From: Deltaproteobacteria bacterium UBA6930
GTDB taxonomy: Bacteria; Myxococcota_A; UBA9160; UBA6930
DNA length: 28,596 bases
Assembly: GCA_002450755.1 (NCBI GenBank)
Contig: DKAI01000104.1
Coordinates: forward strand, 1-28,596
Direction of reading: 5' to 3'
The notes under the pieces were generated by a model. That model was not told the origin of the DNA. It did no database searches and saw only the letters and a program-made list of their open reading frames with translations. A program made the translations under genes and the position numbers. This document shows positions 8,312-14,985 of this stretch, piece by piece; positions within the stretch are counted from its first letter, which is position 1, and every line of letters begins with the position of its first letter.

Positions 8312-9196
8312 CTATTCACGAAACATGTCGCCATACCCAATTCCATCGAGTAGTTCTCTCTGTACTTTGGAAGCTGCGGCATTGAGGATTTTTGCGGGTT
8401 CTCCTCCCGTAACTGGGTCTACAATTTTTCGTAGAGGGCGATCTTGAGGGTCAGCAAGTATCAGATCCTGGACTGCATTCGCAATAAGATCGATGTCGGG
8501 AGAAGCCTCTTCCAACATTCCAAACCACATTTTCCAAAGATCATCGTTTCTCTCGCATAGTTCTTTACATTGATCAAGAGCGGAGGAATCTGCTGGTCCT
8601 TCTGATTTATCTAAGATCTCGGTTGGAAATCCGCCGGGTTGAAGGATCGCAACGTCGACTCCTGATCCCTTCAATTCGTAGGCGAGACCTTCCGCCATGC
8701 CCTCGATTGCGAATTTGGAAGCGGTATAGGGTGCAGAAAAAGGTACTACGATTCTTCCCATGATACTTCCTGTATAGATTATTAGTCCGTTCTTGCGATT
8801 TCTCATGGCGGGCAAAACAGCCCTAGTCACTCGGTGAGAACCGGCGACGTTAGTATCCATGATTCGTCTTACTTGTTCTCCAGTAAAGCCTTCACATACT
8901 CCCAACAGTCCAATACCTGCATTGTTCACCAAGACTTCTATTTCACCAGCGCTACTTACTGCCTCTTTAGTGCCTTTAGCTACTGATTGGTCGTCTGTAA
9001 CATCCATTTCAACCAGGAAGAGCTTCCCAGAAGCGGAGTCAACGCTGGATTCCAATCTTTCTGCGTTTCTGGCATTTTTGTCGCGAAGGTTGCGCATCGT
9101 TCCCACGACATGGTGGCCCGCTTCAACGAGTTTTTGGCAGGTTCGAAAGCCGAAGCCGGAGCTAACCCCGGTTACCATTACAATCTTCTTAGTCAT
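8312..9196 (-). CDS. Short-chain dehydrogenase/reductase (SDR)
   Basis: A 294-residue classical SDR that interconverts alcohols and ketones with NAD(P). Visible are the Rossmann motif TGVSSGFG at residues 9-16, NNAG at 91-94, Ser144 in YTGSIMG, and the YTASK active site with Tyr157 and Lys161, followed by an extended C-terminal substrate region. Length is slightly above the 250-residue norm. The start is the ATG at 9196; an in-frame TTG at 9211 would put the ribosome site GGGAG inside the coding sequence, so I reject it. The arginine in TMRN just after the second strand suggests NADP preference. Substrate unknown. Confidence 0.93.
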   Translation of the reverse strand: MTKKIVMVTGVSSGFGFRTCQKLVEAGHHVVGTMRNLRDKNARNAERLESSVDSASGKLFLVEMDVTDDQSVAKGTKEAVSSAGEIEVLVNNAGIGLLGVCEGFTGEQVRRIMDTNVAGSHRVTRAVLPAMRNRKNGLIIYTGSIMGRIVVPFSAPYTASKFAIEGMAEGLAYELKGSGVDVAILQPGGFPTEILDKSEGPADSSALDQCKELCERNDDLWKMWFGMLEEASPDIDLIANAVQDLILADPQDRPLRKIVDPVTGGEPAKILNAAASKVQRELLDGIGYGDMFRE

Positions 9197-9262
9197 TGAT
9201 CGATCTCCCAAATCTTATCCATAATCCGGTATAACCTTACTGGTCCTTAAGGAGAGGCGCTC

Positions 9263-9589
9263 GTGGGTTTCGTAGAGGTCGCTAAATGGTCGGAATTGTC
9301 AGAAAATACCTGCATTGCTAAGACTGTTGGGGTGATATCAATCTTGCTCTGCAGGAAAAATGATGAATTGTACGCTTTAGAAAATCAGTGTCCCCACGCA
9401 GGCTCCAAATTGTCCGGTGGTTGTTTTAAAGGTTACGTGATCGAATGTCCCGCCCACGGACACAAGTTCGATGTGCGATCTGGATTTTCCATTAAAAATG
9501 CTGATGGGTTTCCAATTCCTTGTTTCAATTCGTATGTGCGTGATGGATCAGTATGGGTAGATTTGACGAAACCATTCAACTTTAAGTGA
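9263..9589 (+). CDS. Rieske [2Fe-2S] ferredoxin
   Basis: A 108-residue stand-alone Rieske domain. Cluster ligands are visible: Cys43/His45 in QCPHAGS and Cys62/His65 in CPAHGHKFD, with 16 residues between the two pairs. It is the small ferredoxin type that passes electrons from a reductase to an oxygenase or similar enzyme. The start is GTG at 9263, shortly after AAGGAGAGG. No oxygenase alpha subunit or reductase is adjacent. The next gene, 93 bases downstream on the same strand, encodes an NTF2-like protein. A second stand-alone Rieske protein occurs at 23186. Confidence 0.92.
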   Translation: MGFVEVAKWSELSENTCIAKTVGVISILLCRKNDELYALENQCPHAGSKLSGGCFKGYVIECPAHGHKFDVRSGFSIKNADGFPIPCFNSYVRDGSVWVDLTKPFNFK

Positions 9590-9682
9590 GAAGAGGCTAA
9601 TACAGTCTTGATCCTTGATTTTTCACGTAGCACAATTGATTTGATTCGTACCTCTTGCAAAACGGAGGTTAAGGAGAGATTA

Positions 9683-10177
9683 GTGACGGAAAAATTGGAA
9701 AAACGCCTGGAAACCCTTGAAGCTGAAGTGCGAGATCTTAAGGATCGTAACGAAATTCAAGAGCTGAGATTTAGCTACCACATTGCAGTAAATGAAAAAC
9801 AGCCAGAATCTATAAAGCGATTGTTTGCAAAAAATGGCGGTATTGACTTTGCGCATCTTGGAACTGCGAGTGGTGCGGAGCAACTGGATAAGTTTTATCA
9901 GCACGCCCTTTCTGATTTGATACCGTTCGTCAAACAATTCATACATAATCACTCTATCCAAATTGATGGTGACCGCGGAACCGGAACGAGTTATCTCTTG
10001 GCGACTCCAGTTTACAATGGAGAAAGCTATCTAGTGTCCGCGCGTTTTGATGATGAATATGTAAAAGAGGATGGCCATTGGAAATTCAAAAAGATGGCAC
10101 TTATACCGTTTTTTATGGTTCCTCTTTCAGAAGGTTGGGCCGGTGAGGATAAGATTAAAATGGGTGTTAAAAAATGA
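9683..10177 (+). CDS. NTF2/SnoaL-like protein
   Basis: A 164-residue protein with a short predicted coiled-coil start (EKLEKRLETLEAEVRDLKDR) and then a SnoaL-like alpha+beta cone: IQELRFSYHIAVNEKQ near residue 32, a TSYLLATPVYNGESYLVSARFDDEYV sheet and HWKFKKMALIPFF. The frame is open to 9608, but GTG at 9683 lies six bases after AAGGAG and begins where family homology begins, so I use it. Members are small hydrolases, isomerases or the beta subunits of ring-hydroxylating oxygenases. Its pairing with a Rieske ferredoxin hints at an oxygenase-like partner, but no Rieske-oxygenase alpha subunit is seen. Confidence 0.8.
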   Translation: MTEKLEKRLETLEAEVRDLKDRNEIQELRFSYHIAVNEKQPESIKRLFAKNGGIDFAHLGTASGAEQLDKFYQHALSDLIPFVKQFIHNHSIQIDGDRGTGTSYLLATPVYNGESYLVSARFDDEYVKEDGHWKFKKMALIPFFMVPLSEGWAGEDKIKMGVKK

Positions 10178-10181
10178 TCAA

Positions 10182-10197
10182 AAGGGAGTCACCCCTT
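10182..10197. terminator. Weak hairpin between convergent genes
   Basis: AAGGG - 6 bases - CCCTT can form a five-pair stem between the convergent stops at 10177 and 10189. There is no U-tract on either side, so a termination role is only a possibility. Confidence 0.2.
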
Positions 10198-11007
10198 GAC
10201 ACCTCTAACGACGAATTGAGGAAGGATAAACATGTAGTCGCCATCTTCGATTGCCCCTTGAAGCCTTTCCTTATAGATATCGACTTGGCGTTTTTCTAAC
10301 CGATTGAACTGCAGGGCGTAGGCCAACATATTGTGGACTACTCCTTGCAAGTGCCCCTTTCGGTCAACAACTGGGTTTACTCTCACTTCTATCTCCGAGT
10401 ACTCCGCCTGCCGAAAAAGACTGGCCAGACGTCGGCCGATATAAGGCTCACGAAAGGCAGGCTGTGCAGCCTCAAAGAGTTCTCTTGTTTCGTCAGGTGA
10501 AAAAGGTTCCACTACTACGAACCCCCAGTCACTGTCTACGGCTGCGAGTAAGCCTCCTGGAACGAGTGTTCTTCTGATTTCTTTAAGAGTATTTAATACT
10601 TCGGGAACATATTCGAGGACGTTTTTCGCAAAGGCTCGATCGAGCGTTCCGGTTCCAATTGGAAGAGTTTCATCCTCAATGTGATGTGCCGTAAGTCTTT
10701 CTGAAATCCCCGCGGCTTCAGATATGACCTGAGCTTTGGCTACAAATTCGCGATTCACGTCAACGGCGTGTACTGTTCCGTTCGGTCCGACTTTTCGTGC
10801 AATTTCGGTGGCAACGAAACCTGGGCCGCAGCCGAAATCGAGGACTCTATGACCTTTCGAAAGAGATAGTGGTTTTAAAAGTGCGTCTACTCGTTCGGGA
10901 GGCACACGGAACATTTCGTCGTACCTTCGCAGGCGTTCCGAATCGATTTCGACCCAGTGGTCACGATAGTAATTATCGAGTTCTCTTTTTGAAGCAGTTT
11001 TTGCCAT
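10189..11007 (-). CDS. SAM-dependent methyltransferase (class I)
   Basis: A 272-residue class I methyltransferase. Motif I VLDFGCGPGFVATE begins at residue 55, followed by an acidic end to strand 2 (VHAVDVN), LDRAFAKNVLEYVPEV as motif II region, and VPGGLLAAVDSDWG. The C-terminal third is a helical cap of the type seen in small-molecule or ubiquinone-type methylases. AAGGA precedes the ATG. The acceptor cannot be told; C-, O- or N-methylation of a small molecule is most likely. The gene is convergent with the NTF2-like gene, with 11 bases between their stops. Confidence 0.9.
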   Translation of the reverse strand: MAKTASKRELDNYYRDHWVEIDSERLRRYDEMFRVPPERVDALLKPLSLSKGHRVLDFGCGPGFVATEIARKVGPNGTVHAVDVNREFVAKAQVISEAAGISERLTAHHIEDETLPIGTGTLDRAFAKNVLEYVPEVLNTLKEIRRTLVPGGLLAAVDSDWGFVVVEPFSPDETRELFEAAQPAFREPYIGRRLASLFRQAEYSEIEVRVNPVVDRKGHLQGVVHNMLAYALQFNRLEKRQVDIYKERLQGAIEDGDYMFILPQFVVRGVKG

Positions 11008-11160
11008 TGTTGTCCTTAAGCCGATAGTCGTCCAATACTTAAAGAAACGCTAGGTAATTTATCTTAGCCGGTTTGGAGTGACCGCTACGGTGGAGAGTGC
11101 AAGTCGAATAATTGACTTAGAAGTTGCAATTTTGAACTTAAAATAAGATAACCGTTCCTT

Positions 11161-11691
11161 ATGAATGAACGATTCCCACATTTATTAAAGACCCCGAGTA
11201 TCGCTACGGATGCCTTTGTCGCTCCAAGTGCCGACATTCTAGGGGCGGTTACTCTGTCTTCACAATCTAGTGTCTGGTTTGGTTGTGTTCTGAGAGGGGA
11301 TGTCGAAGAAATTTACGTAGGAGAACGATCCAATATACAAGATCGTACGACCATACATTCTGCGACCGGTGGTCCGGGTACTTTTCTCGGTAACGATGTT
11401 ACTGTAGGCCATGGTTGTGTACTTCACGCTTGCCGTTTGGAAAATTGGTCTTTCGTGGGAATGGGTGCGATTTGCATGGATCGTTCTATAGTTTCCTCGC
11501 ACGCGATGTTGGCAGCTGGAGCGCTACTTCCGCCTGACAAAGTTGTTCCTGAGGGTCAGTTGTGGGGAGGGAGCCCAGCTAAATACCTTCGAGATTTGCG
11601 ACCCGAAGAGCTTGAAAATTTCGAGTCCGTTTGCGAGCGCTATATAGCCCTAAGTAGAAGGCATTTGTCGTTAAATCAGGGGAAAAGTTAG
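11161..11691 (+). CDS. Gamma-carbonic-anhydrase-like hexapeptide-repeat protein
   Basis: A 176-residue left-handed beta-helix protein of the PaaY/YrdA/gamma-CA group. The zinc ligands expected for the family are present: His66 in TIHSATG, His84 in TVGHGCV and His89 in LHAC. The conserved VLRGDVEEI and NIQDRTTIH segments flank them, and the SPAKYLRDL tail is typical. It forms trimers. Gamma-CA-like proteins hydrate CO2 or, in PaaY, hydrolyse CoA thioesters that block metabolic CoA; the second role suits the CoA-rich surroundings, but neither is proven. The ribosome site is weak. Confidence 0.9.
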   Translation: MNERFPHLLKTPSIATDAFVAPSADILGAVTLSSQSSVWFGCVLRGDVEEIYVGERSNIQDRTTIHSATGGPGTFLGNDVTVGHGCVLHACRLENWSFVGMGAICMDRSIVSSHAMLAAGALLPPDKVVPEGQLWGGSPAKYLRDLRPEELENFESVCERYIALSRRHLSLNQGKS

Positions 11692-11741
11692 TCCGCTGAG
11701 ACGAAGAGGAACTGGTTTTTTTCTTCATATTTTTTGTGTCT

Positions 11742-11750
11742 TGCTATTAT
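11742..11750 (+). promoter_or_regulatory. Possible extended -10 promoter element
   Basis: TG-C-TATTAT resembles an extended -10 element, about 48 bases before the ATG at 11798. No good -35 is seen at the usual distance. Confidence 0.3.
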
Positions 11751-11797
11751 TCGTCGATTAATACGTCCGCTTTAGTTTGCTCTGGCAAGGAGATCTT

Positions 11798-12913
11798 ATG
11801 CAAATTGGTTATGCCCCTCTATTCCAAAACCCAGGTAGCGTCCTCGCAGATAGCGAGGTCTATAAGAACGAGCTACGTCTCGCCCAGCTAGCCGATCCTC
11901 TGAACTTCGACTCGGTTTGGTCTGTTGAGCATCATTTTACCGATTACACGATGTGCCCGGATGTGGTCCAGTTCTTGTCCTTTATGGCAGGCAGGTGCCC
12001 CCGTTTGCAACTTGGAACCATGGTGATAGTTCTGCCTTGGCATGACCCGGTGCGTGTCGCCGAGCAAATTTCTCTCTTAGATCACCTTTGCGAGGGTCGC
12101 ATGATCCTAGGACTCGGTCGTGGACTCGGTAGGGTCGAATACGAAGGCTTTAGAATAGATATGGATGAAGGCAGGGGGCGATTCGTCGAATATGCGCAAC
12201 TGGTTTTAGAGGGCCTCGAGCGTGGTTTCGTTGAAGGAGGGGATACAGTCAAGCAGCCTAGACGGGACATCCGCCCATTTCCTAGTCGCTCTTTTCGAGG
12301 AAGAACTTATGCGGCAGCTGTATCGCCAGAATCGATGCCGATTATGGCTGGCCTAGGTGCCGGCTTACTGATAATTCCACAGAAGCCTTGGAACGTGGTG
12401 GAAAAAGACTTTCAGATTTATCACAAGATTTTCAGAGAGGAAAACGGTTGCGAGGCACCACCTCCACTTTGTGGTGGGTTTTATTTTGTAGATGAAAGCG
12501 CGGATAGAGCAGAAGAAATGGCTCACAAATATATTGGCGATTATTACCATACAGCAATGAATCACTATGAAATGACAGCGGAGCACTTTGGAAAGGCAAA
12601 GGGCTATGAGTTCTACTCTAACGTTGGAACTTACATTGAAAAGCACGGCAAGGAGAACGCTGCCGAGGACTTTGTGAAGCTGATGCCCTTTGGCACCCCT
12701 CAACAGGTGCTGGATAAGCTAAGGAATATTCACGAAATCATCGGTATGAATGGTGTTATGTGTCACTTTAGCTATGCAGGAATGCCGTACGATGAGGCCG
12801 AGAGAAACATGCGGTGTTTTGCTTCGGGTGTTCTCCCGGAACTGAAGAGCTGGAAAGTCGCGCCGATGCCAGCTGCAGAGTCTTTAAATCTGTCTCTAGA
12901 GAGCGCAGCTTGA
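11798..12913 (+). CDS. Luciferase-like (LLM class) flavin-dependent oxidoreductase
   Basis: A 371-residue LLM enzyme, the third in the window. It opens MQIGYAPLFQNPG, has SVWSVEHHF at residues 39-47, LPWHDPVRVAEQISLLDHL and the core EGRMILGLGRGLGR, then a C-terminal FGTPQQVLDKLRNI segment. The frame is open from 11777, but the ATG at 11798 lies five bases after AAGGAG and starts the first strand of the barrel, so I use that. It ends 70 bases before the PqqA-like gene and could share a transcript with the PQQ genes. Role: FMN- or F420-dependent oxidation of an unknown substrate. Confidence 0.91.
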   Translation: MQIGYAPLFQNPGSVLADSEVYKNELRLAQLADPLNFDSVWSVEHHFTDYTMCPDVVQFLSFMAGRCPRLQLGTMVIVLPWHDPVRVAEQISLLDHLCEGRMILGLGRGLGRVEYEGFRIDMDEGRGRFVEYAQLVLEGLERGFVEGGDTVKQPRRDIRPFPSRSFRGRTYAAAVSPESMPIMAGLGAGLLIIPQKPWNVVEKDFQIYHKIFREENGCEAPPPLCGGFYFVDESADRAEEMAHKYIGDYYHTAMNHYEMTAEHFGKAKGYEFYSNVGTYIEKHGKENAAEDFVKLMPFGTPQQVLDKLRNIHEIIGMNGVMCHFSYAGMPYDEAERNMRCFASGVLPELKSWKVAPMPAAESLNLSLESAA

Positions 12914-12920
12914 TTTTTAA

Positions 12921-12932
12921 TCCCCATGGGGA
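12921..12932. repeat. 12-base perfect palindrome upstream of the PqqA-like gene
   Basis: TCCCCATGGGGA is a perfect palindrome in the 70-base gap between the LLM gene and the PqqA-like gene, 51 bases before the ATG at 12984. With no loop it is more likely a protein-binding site than a terminator. Confidence 0.3.
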
Positions 12933-12951
12933 ATGTGGTGATTTCTCTGGT

Positions 12952-12987
12952 AAGGAGAATTTCTTAGTGGTAGTATTTGTGCCATGA
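12952..12987 (+). promoter_or_regulatory. Possible short leader cistron coupled to the PqqA-like gene
   Basis: AAGGAG at 12952-12957 is too far (26 bases) from the ATG at 12984, but nine bases from a GTG at 12967. That GTG opens a six-codon frame (VVVFVP) whose TGA overlaps the ATG as ATGA. This would place the strong ribosome site to load ribosomes onto the small gene by coupling. There is no direct proof. Confidence 0.3.
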
Positions 12988-13106
12988 GAGACAAGATTAA
13001 CGACCAAAAAGCTGAAGATCAGAACTACGAGACTCCTGCAATCAAGGTTATCAACCTTAGCTGCGAAATCTCGGCGTACGCTCCAGACGAAGAGCCACTT
13101 TTTTAA
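12984..13106 (+). CDS. pqqA: PqqA-like PQQ precursor peptide
   Basis: A 40-codon gene. The second half, beginning TPAIKVINLSCEISAY, fits PqqA: the conserved Pro (18), Glu (28) and Tyr (32) have the same spacing as in known PqqA peptides, P-x9-E-x3-Y, where Glu and Tyr are the residues cross-linked into PQQ. Ile29-Ser30-Ala31 replace the usual Val-Thr-x, conservative changes. The N-terminal leader (~16 residues, MRDKINDQKAEDQNYE) is longer and more charged than in most PqqA, and the tail APDEEPLF is acidic. The normal pathway also needs PqqE and PqqD plus PqqB/C/F, none in the window. Context strongly supports the call: the next two genes are PQQ-dehydrogenase accessory types and a PQQ dehydrogenase follows. 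No close ribosome site precedes the ATG. The alternative is a chance ORF, which I think unlikely. Confidence 0.75.
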   Translation: MRDKINDQKAEDQNYETPAIKVINLSCEISAYAPDEEPLF

Positions 13107-13124
13107 TTAAAGCTCTTATCTGAA

Positions 13125-13991
13125 ATGGCCTTCTTGGGAGAACGCTACACGGTTCGAAAAGTACACGCTCGCGCCGACGCAGCCTCAGAAACGCTTATCA
13201 GCACTTCCAGGCTAATAACACTTCTAATCACATTCATGGTGTTCTTAGTTTTCCTTCCGGTCCGGGCTTGGACTGTCCAGCTTGTTATTGGGTTTTCCGG
13301 CAAAACAGGTTCTAACGATATTTTCCTCGGAGCTCAATTGGGTATCGATGAGTCAAATCGACAAGGAAAATATTTCGAAAAAGAATTGTTACTTAAACCA
13401 GGTGAACCTGAGGATAGGGGATCTATAAACTTCTGGATTCTTGGTGATAACCCATCAATTGACCTGCCATCGGACGTTTTGATTATGGACGCACACAGCA
13501 CCAGTGACGAAGAACGAGAAAGATGCCACGCTTTGCAGTTCTTCAGTGCTCCCAGTGAAACAATGCTCGCGCGTGCGATGTCGGCTTTTGTCGTTTCGGG
13601 GTATACAGGAGATTCTAAAGAAGTAGAGATTTTGGCATGGCACCATACCCTTTTTAAATATGCCGCTCGGGATTTGAATCGCCGTTATAAAGATCGATTT
13701 GGCGTTGAAATGACCTCTCAGGCTTGGTCGGGCTGGGCGGCGGCGCGTCTCCTCGGTGAAGCATGGATTCGAGGAAGCAAACCAAGGCCCGATTCATTTG
13801 CAAAATTCTTCCTAGATTCCGTATCTTTTGATGGTCAAAAGGGCGTCGCACTTTCGTTTACTGAAACTGGCCAACTACGTCAGGTCCTATTCCCTGTCCT
13901 TTTAGGTAAGGTTCTGTCGGAAATTCCTCGGGGCAAGGAGACTATAAAAAAGTTGGATAATCTTTCTGCCCTAAAATGTGTGAACCGATAA
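13125..13991 (+). CDS. Short PQQ-dehydrogenase-associated substrate-binding-like protein (TIGR03863-like)
   Basis: A 288-residue exported or membrane-anchored protein: a hydrophobic segment at residues 30-45 ends LPVRAW, preceded by an unusually long 29-residue N-region, so the true start may be later. It resembles the ABC substrate-binding family tied to PQQ alcohol dehydrogenase systems. Matching blocks are LGAQLGIDESNRQGKYF, RCHALQFFSAPSETMLARAM, LNRRYKDRFGVEMTSQAW followed by GWAAARLLGEAW, and a C-terminal TGQLRQVLFPVLL. The family is usually nearer 380 residues; here the part between the SAPSETML block and the AWHH block is only ~30 residues, so one lobe seems largely missing. It starts 18 bases after the PqqA-like stop with no clear ribosome site. 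No ABC ATPase or permease is adjacent. Confidence 0.8.
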   Translation: MAFLGERYTVRKVHARADAASETLISTSRLITLLITFMVFLVFLPVRAWTVQLVIGFSGKTGSNDIFLGAQLGIDESNRQGKYFEKELLLKPGEPEDRGSINFWILGDNPSIDLPSDVLIMDAHSTSDEERERCHALQFFSAPSETMLARAMSAFVVSGYTGDSKEVEILAWHHTLFKYAARDLNRRYKDRFGVEMTSQAWSGWAAARLLGEAWIRGSKPRPDSFAKFFLDSVSFDGQKGVALSFTETGQLRQVLFPVLLGKVLSEIPRGKETIKKLDNLSALKCVNR

Positions 13992-14013
13992 TTCGTGTTG
14001 AGGAAGTGATTTC

Positions 14014-14982
14014 GTGAAACTATTTATATTTTCTATTTTTCTAGGGTTAGCCTTAGGGGGCTGCACATCCTCATCAGAGTCTACAGAAGCCCGAATATGG
14101 GTAAGTAATGAGGGCGACAATACTGTCTCTGTTATTAATTTTAGAACGCTCGAGGTAGTTGCGACCATTAATGTAGGACAAAGGCCAAGAGGGATCGGTC
14201 TTTCTCCTAATCGGGAAGAACTCTACGTAGCTCTAGGTGAAGATGATGCGATTTCTGTAGTAGATACCAAGACTCTCGAAGTATCACGAGTTCTAGATTC
14301 TGGCTCAGATCCCGAAATGTTTGCCGTAAATCCAAAAAACGGCCATATCTATCTCTCGAATGAAGATGAAGGCACAGCAACGGTATTAGATCCCGTTTCA
14401 GGAAAACAAATTGCAGTAATTCCAGTCGGAATAGAACCCGAAGGTGTAGCCGTCTCGCCAACAGGGTCATTGGCCCTTGTTACGGCTGAAGCGACAAATA
14501 CGGTTCATGTACTCTCAATCCCGGAACATGAAGAAATCAAAACGTTCCTTGTGGGACCACGGCCGAGAGAGGCAACGTTTAGCCCCGACGGTTCGGTCGC
14601 GTACGTTACTTCCGAAATAGGCCGTGAAATCACAAAGTTCGATATGGTAGACCTAATTGAGATCGCAAAAGTTCGTTTAGAAGAAGTAGAAACAAAACCT
14701 AAAGGAATTGTGTTACTTCCGAAACGTAACGAGCTCTTAGTAACTACTGGCCGAGGCAACACGGTAGTTATATTGAACGCAGAAACCTTAGAACGCCTTG
14801 GTACGATTGGTGTAGGAAAGAGAGTCTGGGGAATCAGTTCTACAACCGATGAGAATTTTGCATTCACCGCGGATGGTCTGGACGATGAGGTATCAGTTAT
14901 TGATGTAAATTCCAGGAAAGTACTTAAGAAAATAAAAGTCGGTAGTCGACCATGGGGAGTTGTTTTCGATCCAGGAAATTAG
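14014..14982 (+). CDS. PQQ-associated YVTN-type beta-propeller lipoprotein (TIGR03866-like)
   Basis: A 322-residue lipoprotein starting at GTG after GAGGAAG. A signal peptide ends in the lipobox LGGC with Cys17. The rest is seven ~42-residue beta-propeller repeats, most with the shape WVSN..DNTVSVI..RTLEVVATI.VG.RP.G. and the ending GSRPWGVVFDP. Its repeat order matches the beta-propeller family that travels with PQQ alcohol dehydrogenases. It would sit on the periplasmic side of a membrane and may bind or stabilise the dehydrogenase; its exact role in that family is not known. It is 22 bases after the substrate-binding-like gene and its stop lies three bases from the stop of the convergent dehydrogenase gene. 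Confidence 0.88.
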   Translation: MKLFIFSIFLGLALGGCTSSSESTEARIWVSNEGDNTVSVINFRTLEVVATINVGQRPRGIGLSPNREELYVALGEDDAISVVDTKTLEVSRVLDSGSDPEMFAVNPKNGHIYLSNEDEGTATVLDPVSGKQIAVIPVGIEPEGVAVSPTGSLALVTAEATNTVHVLSIPEHEEIKTFLVGPRPREATFSPDGSVAYVTSEIGREITKFDMVDLIEIAKVRLEEVETKPKGIVLLPKRNELLVTTGRGNTVVILNAETLERLGTIGVGKRVWGISSTTDENFAFTADGLDDEVSVIDVNSRKVLKKIKVGSRPWGVVFDPGN

Positions 14983-14985
14983 ACA

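Noticed and set aside
12365..12703. 112-codon minus-strand open frame with a hydrophobic stretch
   Set aside because: It is antisense to the LLM gene at 11798, has no ribosome site I can see and no recognisable domain.
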